Positions 1 through 13,970 are shown, counted from the first letter of the stretch. The stretch: DNA of 64,000 bases from Bacillus sp. V3-13 (GCF_002860165.1 NZ_PGUZ01000023.1:100406-164405); one strand, 5' to 3'. Notes: generated by a model from the letters alone, not told the origin. Program-made: numbers and translations.

Positions 1-1
1 T

Positions 2-472
<471 letters not shown>

Positions 473-482
473 TGTGAATTTT

Positions 483-522
483 AAAAGGTGATAATAGGGA
501 GCACCCTTTATCACCTTTTTTT
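483..522 (+). terminator. Intrinsic terminator/attenuator between rpsB and tsf
   Basis: A long stem, AAAGGTGATAA pairing with TTATCACCTTT and extended by AGGG/CCCT, is followed by a run of T. It lies between the rpsB stop and the tsf ribosome binding site, so it should end part of the rpsB transcripts and reduce tsf expression. Seen directly; its efficiency is inferred. Confidence 0.85.
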
Positions 523-577
523 AAAGATTATCCACCAAATCTTTTACATAACATACATTCAAGGAGGAATTATCATT

Positions 578-1459
578 ATGGCTATTACTGCTCAAATGGT
601 AAAAGAATTACGTGAAAAAACCGGCGCAGGCATGATGGACTGCAAAAAAGCGCTTCAGGAAACTGACGGCAACATGGAAAAAGCAATTGACTACCTTCGT
701 GAAAAAGGAATCGCGAAAGCTGCGAAAAAATCGGACCGGATTGCTGCTGAAGGGATCACTTACATCGTTGCTGAAGGAAATGACGCGGTAATCCTTGAAG
801 TGAACTCTGAAACAGACTTTGTTGCGAAAAATGAAGGCTTCCAGGTTCTTGTTAAGGAACTTGCTGACCATCTTTTAAAGAACAAGCCGGCATCCGTTGA
901 AGAAGCACTGGCGCAAACAATGGAAAATGGTGCAACAGTTGAGGCGCATATTAATGCCGCAATCGCAAAAATCGGTGAGAAACTATCCCTGCGCCGCTTT
1001 GCAGTAAAAACAAAGACAGATAGCGATGCTTTTGGTGCATACTTGCATGCGGGCGGCCGCATTGGCGTATTAACCGTTCTTGAAGGAACAAGCGAAGAAC
1101 AAGCAGCGAAGGATGTTGCCATGCATATCGCTGCCCTTAACCCAAAATACGTTTCTCGTCAAGATGTGTCTCAGGAAGAAGTTGAGCACGAGCGCCAGGT
1201 ATTGACTCAGCAGGCATTGAATGAAGGCAAGCCTGAAAATATTGTTGCGAAAATGGTTGAAGGGCGCCTTTCAAAATATTTTGAGGATATTTGCCTCCTT
1301 GATCAGCCTTTTGTTAAAAATCCGGATCAAAAAGTTCGCCAGTTTGTTGAATCAAAAGGCGCAACTGTTCGTGAATTTGTCCGTTACGAAGTTGGTGAAG
1401 GATTAGAAAAGCGCGAAGAGAATTTTGCAGAAGAAGTCATGAACCAGATAAAAAAATAA
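578..1459 (+). CDS. tsf: Translation elongation factor Ts
   Basis: EF-Ts is the guanine-nucleotide exchange factor that recharges EF-Tu with GTP in the cytoplasm. The ATG at 578 follows AAGGAGG and gives 293 residues, the usual Bacillus length; an upstream in-frame start would run through the terminator and is rejected. The N-terminal UBA-like region ([18 protein letters not shown]) and the [10 protein letters not shown] motif that contacts EF-Tu are intact. The core continues through [11 protein letters not shown], which is also conserved. Confidence 0.97.
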   Translation: MAITAQMVKELREKTGAGMMDCKKALQETDGNMEKAIDYLREKGIAKAAKKSDRIAAEGITYIVAEGNDAVILEVNSETDFVAKNEGFQVLVKELADHLLKNKPASVEEALAQTMENGATVEAHINAAIAKIGEKLSLRRFAVKTKTDSDAFGAYLHAGGRIGVLTVLEGTSEEQAAKDVAMHIAALNPKYVSRQDVSQEEVEHERQVLTQQALNEGKPENIVAKMVEGRLSKYFEDICLLDQPFVKNPDQKVRQFVESKGATVREFVRYEVGEGLEKREENFAEEVMNQIKK

Positions 1460-1556
1460 TAAATAGAACGACCGCAAATGAAGTTTTCGATCTACCTGAA
1501 ATAGCATGCGAAGCCGTGCAGAATCTAGGTTCGAAATCGGTAATTTTTCCAATTTC

Positions 1557-1583
1557 AGGGGACACTATGTGTTCCCTGTTTTT
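1557..1583 (+). terminator. Terminator between tsf and pyrH
   Basis: GGGGACAC pairs with GTGTTCCC around a TAT loop, with one G-T pair, and is followed by GTTTTT. It closes the rpsB-tsf unit inside the 195-nt gap before pyrH. Confidence 0.75.
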
Positions 1584-1654
1584 CAAGGAACGGAGCGTTC
1601 ATTTTCCTGGGAAAATCAAGCATAAACAGCTTTAATTACATAATGGAGGTTCTT

Positions 1655-2377
1655 ATGGGCAGCCCTAAATATAAACGCGTTGTTTTAAAATTAAGTGGTG
1701 AAGCTTTAGCCGGAGAACAGGGCTTTGGCATTAATCCAGCCGTCATCAAATCAATCGCCGAACAGGTAAAAGAGCTGGCTGAGCTCAACGTCGAAGTAGC
1801 AGTCGTCGTTGGCGGTGGCAACATATGGCGTGGCAAAATCGGCAGTGAAATGGGGATGGACCGGGCAACAGCTGATTACATGGGCATGCTTGCGACGGTG
1901 ATGAACTCATTGGCGCTGCAAGACAGCCTTGAGCAAGCCGGAGTAGCAACACGCGTCCAAACTTCAATCGAAATGCGCCAGGTAGCTGAGCCGTATATCC
2001 GCAGGCGAGCCATTCGCCATTTAGAAAAAAAACGGGTGGTTATTTTTGCAGCCGGAACAGGGAATCCTTACTTCTCGACCGATACAACAGCCGCCTTGCG
2101 TGCCGCGGAAATTGAAGCAGACGTCATTTTAATGGCGAAAAATAACGTGGACGGCGTTTATTCGGCAGACCCTCGGGTAGACAAAGATGCTAAGAAATAC
2201 GATGTATTATCCTATCTTGATGTCATCAAGGAAGGACTGGCGGTTATGGACTCAACAGCCTCTTCATTGTGCATGGATAACAATATTCCATTAATTGTAT
2301 TTTCAATTATGGAACAAGGAAATATAAAACGAGCCGTAATGGGTGAAACCATCGGTACAGTAGTCAGGGGGAAATAA
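1655..2377 (+). CDS. pyrH: UMP kinase
   Basis: PyrH phosphorylates UMP to UDP with ATP in pyrimidine nucleotide synthesis and is a homohexamer of the amino-acid-kinase fold. The N-terminal KLSGEALAG motif, the [10 protein letters not shown] phosphate loop and the [10 protein letters not shown] segment are present. The start at 1655 follows ATGGAGG with good spacing and gives 240 residues, the family length; the ATG at 1643 lies inside that ribosome binding site. frr follows after 2 nt, indicating co-transcription. Confidence 0.97.
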   Translation: MGSPKYKRVVLKLSGEALAGEQGFGINPAVIKSIAEQVKELAELNVEVAVVVGGGNIWRGKIGSEMGMDRATADYMGMLATVMNSLALQDSLEQAGVATRVQTSIEMRQVAEPYIRRRAIRHLEKKRVVIFAAGTGNPYFSTDTTAALRAAEIEADVILMAKNNVDGVYSADPRVDKDAKKYDVLSYLDVIKEGLAVMDSTASSLCMDNNIPLIVFSIMEQGNIKRAVMGETIGTVVRGK

Positions 2378-2379
2378 TC

Positions 2380-2937
2380 ATGCCAAAACAGCTTCTTTCC
2401 AATACTAAAGAAAAAATGACAAAAGCGATTCAGGCCTACACACGTGAACTGGCAAGCATCCGTGCAGGCAGAGCAAACGCATCCTTATTGGACAAAATTA
2501 CTGTCGATTATTATGGCGCACCTACACCGGTAAACCAGCTCGCAGGAATTAGCGTGCCCGAAGCGCGTTTGCTTGTTATTCAGCCTTACGATAAATCCGT
2601 ATTGGGCGAAATTGAGAAAGCCATCCAAAAGTCCGATCTTGGCCTCAATCCAACAAGTGATGGCTCGGTGATTCGAATTTCGATTCCACAGCTGACGGAA
2701 GAACGGCGCAAGGAGCTTGTAAAGCTTGTCAAAAAAGAATCGGAAGAAGCAAAAGTGGCGGTCCGCAATATTCGCCGTGATGCAAATGACGATCTTAAAA
2801 AGCTTGAGAAAAATGGCGATATCACAGAAGATGACCTGAGAGGTTATGGTGATGATATCCAGAAGCTAACAGACGAGTACATCAGCAAGATCGACCAGAT
2901 TACAAAAGATAAAGAGAAAGAAATAATGGAAGTATAA
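2380..2937 (+). CDS. frr: Ribosome recycling factor
   Basis: RRF splits post-termination ribosomes together with EF-G. At 185 residues it is full length. The [15 protein letters not shown] segment and the long charged three-helix bundle ending in [10 protein letters not shown] are typical. Its ATG lies 2 nt after the pyrH stop, with the ribosome binding site (AGGGGG) inside the end of pyrH, so the two genes are translated from one message. Confidence 0.97.
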   Translation: MPKQLLSNTKEKMTKAIQAYTRELASIRAGRANASLLDKITVDYYGAPTPVNQLAGISVPEARLLVIQPYDKSVLGEIEKAIQKSDLGLNPTSDGSVIRISIPQLTEERRKELVKLVKKESEEAKVAVRNIRRDANDDLKKLEKNGDITEDDLRGYGDDIQKLTDEYISKIDQITKDKEKEIMEV

Positions 2938-3021
2938 TGATCATTGGATTTCCAATTTCATTTATTCTATTCGTTATGCCGTTCTAATTCTCGGTTAGCC
3001 AGCAGGCGGGATATATTTTAT

Positions 3022-3046
3022 AACCCTCTATTTTAGAGGGTTTTTA
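3022..3046 (+). terminator. Terminator after frr
   Basis: AACCCTCTA/TTTTAGAGGG forms a short stem followed by TTTTT. It separates pyrH-frr from uppS. Confidence 0.85.
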
Positions 3047-3171
3047 TGTTTTGGGTCTATCATTTCGTTAAGACTGGTTCCTGCATACCAGTTGGCATGC
3101 ACTTTTTAAAATATTCTTAATTGTCATATGCGAACATATTCTTTTTAATAGAGATATCTTTACCCTTTTTT

Positions 3172-3179
3172 GGTATGAT
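3172..3179 (+). promoter_or_regulatory. Extended -10 promoter for uppS
   Basis: TGGTATGAT (TG, one base, then TATGAT) is an extended -10 element about 105 nt before the uppS start and just after the frr terminator. No good -35 hexamer is seen 17 bp upstream, as is common for extended -10 promoters. Confidence 0.5.
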
Positions 3180-3283
3180 AAGAGCATGTGGAAAAGAGGC
3201 TATCCGAAAAAGGTCGAAAAGCAAGCTTGCTTTCAGCAATCTTTATTCGGAGATTGATTACCCGTTTTGGAGGAACTGTAGTT

Positions 3284-4060
3284 ATGTTAAAAAAACTTAA
3301 GCTCTGGAGGAACTCCGCGCCTTCTTCCAATCTCGAGGAGCGCATAAAGAAGGTTAAACAGCAAAAAGTTCCTTCCCACATCGCGATCATTATGGATGGT
3401 AATGGAAGATGGGCGAAAAAGAGAGCTTTGCCGAGAGTGGCCGGACATCATGAAGGGATGAAGGTTGTCCGGAAGATCACGAGACTGGCAAGCGAGCTGG
3501 GAGTAAAAACCCTTACCGTGTACGCTTTTTCAACTGAAAACTGGAAGAGGCCGAAAACGGAAGTAGACTATATCATGAGCCTGCCCGACAAATTTTTGGA
3601 TACCTTTTTACCGGAGCTTGTTTCCGAAAATGTCCAGGTGAAAATGATGGGCTATAAGCAGAACTTGCCAGCCCACACCCTTAACGCACTTGAAAGAGCG
3701 ATTGAAGAAACAAAGGACAATACAGGCCTCAGTTTGAATTTTGCCCTTAATTACGGCAGCAGGGCTGAAATTATTGAAGCGGTTAAGGATGTCTTAAAGG
3801 AATGCAAACGTGGTATAATGGATGAAAATGACATTAATGAGGAAACCTTTTCCGCTTATTTAATGTCTAAAAATATCGAAGACCCTGATCTTCTTATTCG
3901 TACAAGCGGTGAAATCCGTTTAAGCAACTTTATGCTCTGGCAGCTGGCCTACACCGAATTTTGGTTCACGGACGTCCTCTGGCCGGATTTTAACGAAGAG
4001 CATTTAGTCGAAGCAATCGAAGTATTTCAAAGCCGCCAGCGCAGGTTTGGCGGTATATAG
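3284..4060 (+). CDS. uppS: Undecaprenyl diphosphate synthase (cis-prenyltransferase)
   Basis: UppS condenses isopentenyl diphosphates onto farnesyl diphosphate to make the C55 lipid carrier for peptidoglycan and teichoic acid. The catalytic loop HIAIIMDGNGRWAKKR, with its essential Asp, is near residue 30. The YAFSTENWKRP and RTSGEIRLSNF motifs follow. The start at 3284 follows GGAGG (about 10-nt spacing) and gives 258 residues; a longer frame from 3188 adds a basic extension not found in the family. cdsA lies 172 nt downstream. Confidence 0.95.
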   Translation: MLKKLKLWRNSAPSSNLEERIKKVKQQKVPSHIAIIMDGNGRWAKKRALPRVAGHHEGMKVVRKITRLASELGVKTLTVYAFSTENWKRPKTEVDYIMSLPDKFLDTFLPELVSENVQVKMMGYKQNLPAHTLNALERAIEETKDNTGLSLNFALNYGSRAEIIEAVKDVLKECKRGIMDENDINEETFSAYLMSKNIEDPDLLIRTSGEIRLSNFMLWQLAYTEFWFTDVLWPDFNEEHLVEAIEVFQSRQRRFGGI

Positions 4061-4232
4061 AACCGAAACTCGAAACGTTGGGCCTTTAAGGTTTAAGCGA
4101 AGTGTCGGAAAAAGGGCCATTAAACTCGCTGTTTCATGCATTGACTCGGTTTTCACAGCAAATGGCAAAACTTGATATACATCGTAAAATTTAGCGGGTC
4201 GCGAGAGATTGATAAAGGTGTTGAAAAATTAG

Positions 4233-5024
4233 ATGAAGCAAAGAATTATAACAGCGGTAATAGCATTGGTGATATTTTTGCCAATCGTCCTCTACGGGGG
4301 CGCTCCTTTTTTATTGATGGTTTACCTTTTGGCAACCATTGCCCTGTATGAATTGCTAAGAATGCGGCATCTTAAGCTGCTGTCCGTTCCAGGAATTATA
4401 TCTCTTATATTACTGTGGATTTTCCTGCTCCCAAGCGAATACCAAAATCTGATCGAAGATCTTGACTATACTAAAGTAGAGTTGGCTTTGATTGCGGTTT
4501 TATTGTTCTTGACTTATACTGTAGCCACTAAAAATCGGTTTACTTTTGACGATGTTGCTTTTTCAACAATGGCTATTTTATACATCGGGATCGGTTTCTA
4601 TTACTTTCTCGAAACAAGGGATGCCGGAATTGAATTTGTATTCTACTCCCTGCTGATTGTTTGGGCGACCGATTCGGGTGCATATTTTATTGGAAGAGCA
4701 ATGGGGAAAAATAGGCTTTGGCCGGAAATCAGCCCGAATAAAACTGTTGAAGGCTTTGTCGGCGGAATTATCTGTGCCGTGGCCGTTGCGATCATTTTCT
4801 CCATGTTTACGGAAAAGGTGGATGCGCCGCTTTTCGAGCTGATTATCATTACGGTTCTAATATCGATTTTTGGACAAATTGGCGATCTCGTCGAATCTGC
4901 GTTAAAGCGCCATTATAATGTTAAAGATTCCGGGAGCCTTCTTCCCGGGCATGGAGGCATTCTCGACAGGTTCGACAGCCTGCTGTTTGTATGGCCTTTG
5001 ATCCATTTTTTTCAGTTGATATAG
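4233..5024 (+). CDS. cdsA: Phosphatidate cytidylyltransferase (CDP-diglyceride synthase)
   Basis: CdsA is an integral membrane enzyme that makes CDP-diacylglycerol from phosphatidic acid and CTP, the precursor of the phosphatidylglycerol made by PgsA later in this window. The 263-residue protein is hydrophobic with about eight membrane segments. It ends with the family signature SALKRH...KDSG...PGHGGILDR, which holds the metal-binding acidic residues. AAAGGTG precedes the ATG. It sits between two isoprenoid genes, uppS and dxr, as in other Bacillaceae. Confidence 0.95.
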   Translation: MKQRIITAVIALVIFLPIVLYGGAPFLLMVYLLATIALYELLRMRHLKLLSVPGIISLILLWIFLLPSEYQNLIEDLDYTKVELALIAVLLFLTYTVATKNRFTFDDVAFSTMAILYIGIGFYYFLETRDAGIEFVFYSLLIVWATDSGAYFIGRAMGKNRLWPEISPNKTVEGFVGGIICAVAVAIIFSMFTEKVDAPLFELIIITVLISIFGQIGDLVESALKRHYNVKDSGSLLPGHGGILDRFDSLLFVWPLIHFFQLI

Positions 5025-5071
5025 AGTGCAAAAGTATAAATGCAGTTTTTGTTGACTTAGGAGTGAGCTAA

Positions 5072-6214
5072 ATGAAGAATATCAGTCTTTTGGGGGCAAC
5101 CGGATCGATTGGCACCCAGACTTTGGATATTATAAGACAGCACCCGGGCGAGTTTAAGCTGGTCGCCCTTGCAGTCGGGAGAAATTTGGAGCTGGCGAGG
5201 AAAATTGTCTCCGAATTTAAGCCTGAATTTGTTGCGGTCCAGGACAAATCAGCGGCGGACACATTGAAAGCTGAATATCCCCGCATTCAGTTTGGATTTT
5301 CTGAAGAGGGTCTAATTGAAGCCGCAGTTTTTGCAAAATCTGATATTCTTGTCAATGCTGTCCTTGGAAGTGTCGGGCTTGCCCCAACGTTAGCGGCAAT
5401 CGAAGCGAAAAAAACAATCGCCATCGCCAACAAAGAAACGCTTGTAACAGCTGGACACATCGTTATGGAGGCCGCGAAACGCAATCAAGTCTCATTGCTG
5501 CCGGTTGATAGCGAACATTCGGCCATTTTCCAGGCACTTCAGGGCGAAAAGGACAAAAATATTGCGAAATTAATCTTGACGGCTTCCGGAGGCAGCTTCC
5601 GCGATCGCTCAAGAGCAGACCTGGAAAAGGTAACGGTGGAGGAAGCCTTGAACCATCCGAACTGGTCGATGGGGGCGAAAATTACGATTGACTCAGCGAC
5701 GATGATGAACAAAGGGCTTGAGGTGATTGAGGCGCACTGGCTTTTCTCGATGCCGTTTGAAAAGATTGATGTCTTATTACATAAAGAAAGCATCATCCAT
5801 TCAATGGTGGAATTTCATGACAGCAGCATGATCGCTCAACTCGGCACACCTGATATGCGGGTCCCGATTCAATATGCGCTGGCATACCCGGACAGGCTTC
5901 CTCTTCAAAGTGCGAACCGCCTTAATCTTGCAGAAATCGGCAAACTTCATTTCTCCGAAATGGATTTTGAACGGTTTCGCTGTTTACATTATGCTTACGA
6001 GGCAGGAAAGGCCGGAGGGACGCTGCCCGCAGTTTTAAATGCAGCCAATGAAGCGGCTGTAGCTGCATTTTTGGATGGGAAAATCACGTTCCTGCAAATC
6101 GAAGACTTAATAGAAAAAGCGATCAGCGTTCATAAAAATAACGCTAACCCCGATCTTGAAACGATTGAAGAAGCAGATAAAGAAGCGAGAAGATTAGTCG
6201 AATCATTAGTATAA
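5072..6214 (+). CDS. dxr: 1-deoxy-D-xylulose 5-phosphate reductoisomerase
   Basis: Dxr catalyses the committed NADPH-dependent step of the MEP isoprenoid pathway, producing MEP for the farnesyl diphosphate used by UppS. The Rossmann motif [15 protein letters not shown] is at residues 5-19. [19 protein letters not shown] and the [10 protein letters not shown] loop form the metal/substrate site. At 380 residues it is full length, and TTAGGAGTGA precedes the ATG. Confidence 0.97.
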   Translation: MKNISLLGATGSIGTQTLDIIRQHPGEFKLVALAVGRNLELARKIVSEFKPEFVAVQDKSAADTLKAEYPRIQFGFSEEGLIEAAVFAKSDILVNAVLGSVGLAPTLAAIEAKKTIAIANKETLVTAGHIVMEAAKRNQVSLLPVDSEHSAIFQALQGEKDKNIAKLILTASGGSFRDRSRADLEKVTVEEALNHPNWSMGAKITIDSATMMNKGLEVIEAHWLFSMPFEKIDVLLHKESIIHSMVEFHDSSMIAQLGTPDMRVPIQYALAYPDRLPLQSANRLNLAEIGKLHFSEMDFERFRCLHYAYEAGKAGGTLPAVLNAANEAAVAAFLDGKITFLQIEDLIEKAISVHKNNANPDLETIEEADKEARRLVESLV

Positions 6215-6318
6215 TATTAATAGGTTTTTGTTTTGAAAACAATCATGTACGTTAAAAGGTTAATTTCATCATAGGTCAATAGCTTGAAAAAACTCACACG
6301 ATAAAAGGTGGTTAAACT

Positions 6319-7578
6319 TTGAGTACAGTTATCGCATTTATTGTCATTTTTGGCGCCCTCGTCTTTTTCCACGAGTTAGGCCATTTCGTTTTTGCGAAGC
6401 GGGCCGGAATTCTTTGCCGCGAGTTTGCGATCGGTTTCGGTCCGAAAGTTTTCTCCCATAAAAAAGGAGAAACGACATACACGATCCGCCTGTTGCCAAT
6501 CGGCGGGTTCGTCCGCATGGCAGGTGAAGACCCGGAAATGGTCGAAATTAAGCCTGGATACCGGATCGGCCTTCTTTTCGATCAAAACGAAAAAGTGACG
6601 AAAATCATTTTAAACAACAAAGAAAAATATCCGGAAGCAAGAGTCATTGAAGTGGAACACGCCGATATCGAGCATGACCTTGTCATAAAAGGCTACGCAG
6701 ATGATGAAGAGGAGCAGCTGCAATCATTTTTAATCAACCGTGATGCGGTGTTAGTCGAAGATGGAGTTGAAACGCAAATTGCCCCGTATAACCGGCAATT
6801 CGCTTCTAAAACGCTTGGACAACGAACGATGGCCATCTTTGCCGGCCCGATGATGAATTTTGTTCTTGCCTTCTTCATTTTTCTCATTTTAGCGCTTATT
6901 CAAGGTATTCCTTCCAATGAACCAGCGCTTGGAAAACTGGCGCCGGATGGAGCGGCAGGGGCTGCGGGCTTGCAGGAAGGCGATGCAATCCAAAGTATTG
7001 ATGGGGCAGAAATCTCCAGCTGGTCTGATGTTGTTGAGATTATTCGCCAAAATCCCGGCAACGAGCTTGAATTCGTGGTCGTCCGGAATGGGGAAACAAT
7101 GGAAATACCGGTAACGCCGGAAGCGCAAAAGGTAGAAGAAGAAACGATCGGCATTATCGGCGTTTACAGCCCGGTCGAAAAATCGCCGCTTAAAGCTTTT
7201 TCCTATGGCTTTGAACAAACATATTTCTGGACAAAAGAAATTTTTGTCCTGTTAGGAAAACTGGTGACTGGCCAATTTTCAATCGATATGCTGTCGGGGC
7301 CGGTCGGGATTTATGTATCGACCGATACGGTTGCGCAATCCGGGATCTTTTATTTAATGCGATGGGCAGCGATTTTAAGCATTAACCTCGGCATCATGAA
7401 CCTGCTGCCAATCCCGGCGTTGGACGGGGGAAGGCTGATGTTTTTCGCGGTTGAGGCAGTAAGAGGAAAGCCGATTGACCGTCAAAAAGAAGGAATGGTC
7501 CATTTTATTGGCTTTGCCTTATTGATGCTGCTCATGCTTGTTGTGACATGGAATGATATTCAACGCTTTTTCTTATAA
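6319..7578 (+). CDS. rseP: Site-2 zinc metalloprotease RseP/RasP
   Basis: This intramembrane protease cleaves membrane-embedded substrates such as anti-sigma factors (RsiW in B. subtilis) and signal peptide remnants. The zinc motif HELGH (residues 18-22) lies in the first membrane helix. A PDZ domain spans roughly 200-275 (QEGDAIQSIDGAEI), and the third ligand region PALDGGRLMFF is near residue 366. The start is TTG at 6319, seven bases after AAAGGTGG; no ATG offers an intact first helix. The length, 419 residues, is normal. Confidence 0.95.
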   Translation: MSTVIAFIVIFGALVFFHELGHFVFAKRAGILCREFAIGFGPKVFSHKKGETTYTIRLLPIGGFVRMAGEDPEMVEIKPGYRIGLLFDQNEKVTKIILNNKEKYPEARVIEVEHADIEHDLVIKGYADDEEEQLQSFLINRDAVLVEDGVETQIAPYNRQFASKTLGQRTMAIFAGPMMNFVLAFFIFLILALIQGIPSNEPALGKLAPDGAAGAAGLQEGDAIQSIDGAEISSWSDVVEIIRQNPGNELEFVVVRNGETMEIPVTPEAQKVEEETIGIIGVYSPVEKSPLKAFSYGFEQTYFWTKEIFVLLGKLVTGQFSIDMLSGPVGIYVSTDTVAQSGIFYLMRWAAILSINLGIMNLLPIPALDGGRLMFFAVEAVRGKPIDRQKEGMVHFIGFALLMLLMLVVTWNDIQRFFL

Positions 7579-7585
7579 ATTTATC

Positions 7586-7618
7586 AGCCATCACAAGGCC
7601 ACTTGCTGATGGCTATTC
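7586..7618 (+). terminator. Weak terminator after rseP
   Basis: AGCCATCA pairs perfectly with TGATGGCT across a 13-nt loop, followed by the short tract ATTCTTT. The poor T-run suggests partial read-through into proS. Confidence 0.5.
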
Positions 7619-7664
7619 TTTCAGGAAGTGTCATGAAATATAAAGAATATGACTTGAATTATAA

Positions 7665-9428
<1,764 letters not shown>

Positions 9429-9433
9429 AGGAT

Positions 9434-9472
9434 AAAACGGGCTCTGCCACAAGCTGCGGAGCCCGTTTTTTG
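9434..9472 (+). terminator. Terminator after proS
   Basis: ACGGGCTC and GAGCCCGT form a strong stem around a GC-containing loop, followed by TTTTTTG. It ends the uppS-proS cluster. Confidence 0.9.
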
Positions 9473-9537
9473 TTTTACGGGGATCGAAATAGCAGGTTTT
9501 TAGGGGTATTTTTTTATAAAAATAAACCTTGGCTTTA

Positions 9538-9546
9538 TGATATAAT
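9538..9546 (+). promoter_or_regulatory. Extended -10 promoter for polC
   Basis: TGATATAAT combines a TG extension with a perfect TATAAT about 75 nt before the polC start. No clear -35 element is visible. It lies just past the proS terminator, so polC appears to have its own promoter. Confidence 0.55.
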
Positions 9547-9620
9547 TACTGTTGTTCAAAATTGAAAATATCGTCGAAAAAAGATAGAAAAAATAGAAAC
9601 ATAGAATGGGAGGGAGACGA

Positions 9621-12600
9621 ATGAACGATCAGGCCCCCGGCAGGAAAGAGCGGTTCCAGCTTTTACTTCAGCAGCTAAATTTGACAGAGGATGCGATCGT
9701 TTCCCACTTTATAAATGCACAAATTGATAAATTGGTCATCGAAAAAAAGGCGAAAAAGTGGCATTTTTACTTCTTATTCGAAAGAATTATTCCTTGCAGT
9801 GTATTTAGTAGATTTACTGCCCAGCTGGAAAAGACATTTTCGCATATTGCCAATATTTCATTTTCGATCGGAGTTCGTGACCGGCAATTTTCCGAACAGC
9901 TTGCACTGGAATATTGGAGCCATTGCATTCAAGAGATAGATGGGATATCACCGCCCCTTTTAAAACTATTAAATGAGCAGATCCCAAAAGTTCAGGGCAG
10001 CAAATTTATTATATCCGTCAGGAACGAAACGGAAGGGCTGGCAATCAAGAAGAAATATGCCGGCATGATTTCAAATATTTATCAGACATTCGGTTTCCCG
10101 GCAATCACGATTGAGGCGGAAATTACGTCAGAACCAGAGAACAAAGAGTATGAACAATTTTTGGCAGCGAAGCAGAAGGAAGACCAGGAACGCGGTTTGC
10201 AGGCGCTCGCTGAGATGCAGAGGAAAGAAGCGGAGAAAGAGGCAGACGGCGCGGCGCCATCCGGCCCGCTCACAATCGGCTTAACGATTAAGGATGACTC
10301 CGAGTTCAGAAGGCTCGAAGAAATTGTCGATGAGGAAAGGCGGGTAACGATCGAAGGCTATGTCTTTTTTGCGGAAACGAAAGAGCTGCGAAGCGGGCGT
10401 ACTCTCTTGACCTTCAAGCTTACTGATTATACAAGCTCGATTCTTATTAAAATGTTTTCAAGAGATAAAGAAGATGCGGCCCAATTCCAACGGGTGCAAA
10501 AGGGAATGTGGCTGAAGGTCCGCGGCAGCATCCAAAACGATACCTTTGTCCGCGATCTCGTGATGATTGGAAATGACATAAACGAAATAAAACCGCTCGA
10601 ACGAAAAGATACGGCACCGGAAGGCGAAAAGCGTGTTGAACTTCACTTACATACACCAATGAGTCAGATGGACGCTGTCACACCGGTCAGCGCGCTTGTC
10701 TCCCAGGCGAAAAAATGGGGCCATAAAGCTGTCGCGATTACAGACCATGCCGTAGTCCAGTCTTTTCCGGAAGCATATGGCGCCGGCAAAAAAAATGATA
10801 TAAAGATTCTTTATGGAGTCGAAGTAAACCTTGTCGATGACGGGGTGCCAATCGCCTATAACAGTTCACACAGGCTGCTTGCGGAAGATACGTACGTAGT
10901 TTTTGACGTTGAAACAACCGGTTTATCGGCTGTTTACGATAAAATTATTGAGCTGGCTGCTGTTAAGGTGCGAAACGGCGAAATCATCGACCGTTTTGAA
11001 AGGTTTGCCGATCCGCACCACCCGCTCTCTGCAACAACCATTAATTTAACAGGAATCACCGATGACATGGTGAAGGGGGCCCCTGAAATTGAAGAAGTGT
11101 TGGCTGATTTCAAGGAATGGGCGGATGACGCAGTTTTAGTTGCCCACAATGCCTCTTTTGACATGGGCTTTTTGAATGTCGGCTACCAGAAAGCCGGCTT
11201 CAGTAAAGCTGACAACCCTGTCATAGACACACTCGAGCTAGGCCGCTTTTTATATCCTGACTTGAAAAATCACCGCTTGAATACGCTTGCCAAGAAGTTT
11301 GATATAGAACTGACGCAGCATCACCGTGCTATTTATGATGCGGAAGCGACAGGATACCTGCTGCTCCGGATGCTTAAAGATGCAGCCGAAAAAGGCATTG
11401 AGTTTCACGATCAGTTAAATGACAATATGGGCCAGGGCAACGCTTACCAGCGCGCGCGTCCATACCATTGCACCTTGCTTGCGCAAACCGAAGCAGGTTT
11501 AAAGAATTTGTTCAAGCTCGTTTCGATTGCCCATGTAAATTACTTTTACCGGGTGCCGCGAATCCCCCGTTCGCAGCTCGAAAAGTTCCGTGAAGGTATC
11601 CTTGTCGGCTCAGGCTGTGACAAAGGCGAAGTGTTTGAAGGAATGATGCAAAAGGCGCCGGAAGAGGTTGAAGAAATAGCCCAATTTTATGATTTTCTTG
11701 AAGTCCATCCAAAGGAAGTGTATGCCCATCTTTTAGAAATGGAGCTTGTCAGGGACCGCACTGCCTTGGAGGAAATCATTACGAATATCGTCAAGCTCGG
11801 GGATAAGCTTGGCGTGCCGGTTGTCGCAACCGGCAATGTCCACTATTTAAATCCGAATGATAAAATTTATCGGAAAATACTTGTGAATTCGCAAGGCGGG
11901 GCCAACCCGCTAAACCGGCACCAGCTGCCCGATGTCCATTTTCGGACAACAAACGAAATGCTCGACAGTTTTTCTTTCCTGGGCAAAGATAAAGCTCGTG
12001 AAATTGTCGTGACGAATACGAATAAAATTGCCGATATGATTGACGATATAAAACCGATAAAAGACGATTTGTACACTCCAAAAATTGAGGGTGCAGATGA
12101 AGAAATGCGCAACATGAGCTATGCAAGGGCACGCAGCATTTACGGGGATCCTTTGCCGGAGATCGTTGAAGCCCGCCTTGAAAAAGAGCTGAAAAGCATT
12201 ATCGGACATGGTTTTGCGGTTATCTATCTCATCTCTCACAAACTCGTAAAAAAATCGCTCGATGACGGCTATCTTGTCGGGTCACGGGGATCTGTCGGTT
12301 CATCGTTGGTTGCAACGATGACGGAAATTACTGAAGTAAATCCGCTGCCGCCGCACTATGTTTGCCCAACCTGCAAGCATTCCGAGTTCTTTAATGACGG
12401 TTCGGTTGGTTCCGGTTTTGATCTTCCTGATAAAGACTGCCCGAATTGCGGCGGAACATACAAGAAGGACGGGCATGACATCCCGTTTGAAACCTTCCTC
12501 GGGTTTAAGGGCGATAAAGTACCCGATATCGACTTGAATTTTTCAGGTGAATACCAGCCCCGTGCCCATAACTATACGAAGGTATTGTTTGGCGAAGACA

Positions 12601-13943
12601 ATGTCTACCGTGCCGGTACGATTGGCACAGTTGCAGACAAAACAGCTTTCGGATATGTGAAGGCATATCAGCAGGATAACAATTTACAGCTTCGCGGCGC
12701 GGAAATCGACCGGCTCGCTTCAGGCTGCACCGGGGTAAAAAGGACAACCGGACAGCATCCAGGCGGAATCATTGTTGTTCCTGATTATATGGACATCTAT
12801 GATTTTTCACCTATCCAGTTCCCGGCTGATGATAAAACGTCGGAATGGAAAACAACCCATTTTGATTTCCATTCCATTCATGACAATTTATTAAAGCTCG
12901 ATATTCTCGGCCACGATGATCCGACGGTAATTCGGATGCTCCAGGATTTAAGCGGAATTGATCCGAAAACGATTCCTACAGATGACCCCGAAGTCATGAA
13001 AATTTTCAGCGGGACAGAATCACTCGGCGTAACCGAAGAGCAAATTATGTGTAAAACCGGCACGCTTGGCATTCCGGAATTTGGAACGCGGTTTGTCCGC
13101 CAGATGCTTGAGGATACAAAACCGACCACTTTTTCCGAGTTGGTGCAGATCTCCGGCCTGTCCCATGGTACCGACGTTTGGCTTGGGAACGCCCAGGAGC
13201 TTATCCATAATAAAATCTGCAATTTGAGCGAAGTAATCGGCTGCCGTGATGACATTATGGTTTATTTAATCTACCAGGGACTTGAACCGGCATTTGCTTT
13301 TAAAATCATGGAGTCCGTCCGGAAAGGAAAAGGCCTGACAGATGAAATGGAAGAAGAAATGCGGAAAAACGATGTTCCTGAGTGGTATATTGACTCGTGT
13401 AAAAAGATTAAATATATGTTCCCCAAGGCCCATGCTGCCGCATATGTTTTAATGGCGGTCCGGATCGCCTATTTTAAAGTTCATCATCCATTGATGTACT
13501 ATGCGGCTTATTTTACGGTAAGAGCCGAAGATTTCGATGTAGAAGCGATGACGAGGGGTTCACAGGCGATCCGCGCCCGCATTCAGGAAATTAATGCAAA
13601 AGGGCTTGATGCCTCTCCAAAAGAAAAAAACCTGTTAACCGTATTGGAGCTTGCGCTCGAAATGTGCGAGCGCGGCTTCTCTTTTGGAAAAGTAGATTTA
13701 TACCGTTCAAGTGCAGATCAGTTTTTAATTGAAGGCGATTCTTTAATACCGCCGTTTAATTCGATTCCCGGACTTGGAACCAACGCTGCTCTGAACATTG
13801 TTAAGGCAAGAAGTGAAGGAGATTTTCTCTCGAAGGAAGACCTTCAGCAGCGCGGTAAAATTTCGAAAACGATCCTTGAGTATCTTGATAATCATGGATG
13901 CCTGGAAGCTTTGCCTGAGCAAAACCAGCTTTCGTTTTTCTAG
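9621..13943 (+). CDS. polC: DNA polymerase III alpha subunit, PolC type
   Basis: PolC is the replicative polymerase of low-GC Gram-positives and carries its own proofreading exonuclease. In order: an N-terminal region and OB fold; a PHP domain from about 335 ([15 protein letters not shown]) interrupted by a DEDD exonuclease ([13 protein letters not shown] near 427, [11 protein letters not shown]); the PHP remainder; the polymerase core with a CxxC zinc pair near 915-940 and [12 protein letters not shown] near 967; and a C-terminal beta-clamp motif QLSFF. The start at 9621 follows GGGAGGGAG and gives 1440 residues; the ATG at 9606 lies within that site. Confidence 0.98.
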   Translation: MNDQAPGRKERFQLLLQQLNLTEDAIVSHFINAQIDKLVIEKKAKKWHFYFLFERIIPCSVFSRFTAQLEKTFSHIANISFSIGVRDRQFSEQLALEYWSHCIQEIDGISPPLLKLLNEQIPKVQGSKFIISVRNETEGLAIKKKYAGMISNIYQTFGFPAITIEAEITSEPENKEYEQFLAAKQKEDQERGLQALAEMQRKEAEKEADGAAPSGPLTIGLTIKDDSEFRRLEEIVDEERRVTIEGYVFFAETKELRSGRTLLTFKLTDYTSSILIKMFSRDKEDAAQFQRVQKGMWLKVRGSIQNDTFVRDLVMIGNDINEIKPLERKDTAPEGEKRVELHLHTPMSQMDAVTPVSALVSQAKKWGHKAVAITDHAVVQSFPEAYGAGKKNDIKILYGVEVNLVDDGVPIAYNSSHRLLAEDTYVVFDVETTGLSAVYDKIIELAAVKVRNGEIIDRFERFADPHHPLSATTINLTGITDDMVKGAPEIEEVLADFKEWADDAVLVAHNASFDMGFLNVGYQKAGFSKADNPVIDTLELGRFLYPDLKNHRLNTLAKKFDIELTQHHRAIYDAEATGYLLLRMLKDAAEKGIEFHDQLNDNMGQGNAYQRARPYHCTLLAQTEAGLKNLFKLVSIAHVNYFYRVPRIPRSQLEKFREGILVGSGCDKGEVFEGMMQKAPEEVEEIAQFYDFLEVHPKEVYAHLLEMELVRDRTALEEIITNIVKLGDKLGVPVVATGNVHYLNPNDKIYRKILVNSQGGANPLNRHQLPDVHFRTTNEMLDSFSFLGKDKAREIVVTNTNKIADMIDDIKPIKDDLYTPKIEGADEEMRNMSYARARSIYGDPLPEIVEARLEKELKSIIGHGFAVIYLISHKLVKKSLDDGYLVGSRGSVGSSLVATMTEITEVNPLPPHYVCPTCKHSEFFNDGSVGSGFDLPDKDCPNCGGTYKKDGHDIPFETFLGFKGDKVPDIDLNFSGEYQPRAHNYTKVLFGEDNVYRAGTIGTVADKTAFGYVKAYQQDNNLQLRGAEIDRLASGCTGVKRTTGQHPGGIIVVPDYMDIYDFSPIQFPADDKTSEWKTTHFDFHSIHDNLLKLDILGHDDPTVIRMLQDLSGIDPKTIPTDDPEVMKIFSGTESLGVTEEQIMCKTGTLGIPEFGTRFVRQMLEDTKPTTFSELVQISGLSHGTDVWLGNAQELIHNKICNLSEVIGCRDDIMVYLIYQGLEPAFAFKIMESVRKGKGLTDEMEEEMRKNDVPEWYIDSCKKIKYMFPKAHAAAYVLMAVRIAYFKVHHPLMYYAAYFTVRAEDFDVEAMTRGSQAIRARIQEINAKGLDASPKEKNLLTVLELALEMCERGFSFGKVDLYRSSADQFLIEGDSLIPPFNSIPGLGTNAALNIVKARSEGDFLSKEDLQQRGKISKTILEYLDNHGCLEALPEQNQLSFF

Positions 13944-13970
13944 CCTGGACGGGATGTGGAGCGATTCAAT

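Noticed and set aside
3049..3062. 14-mer TTTTGGGTCTATCA also present at 63926-63939, considered as a mobile-element end
   Set aside because: A few shared 14-mers are expected by chance in 64 kb; flanks differ and no inverted repeats or transposase are seen.
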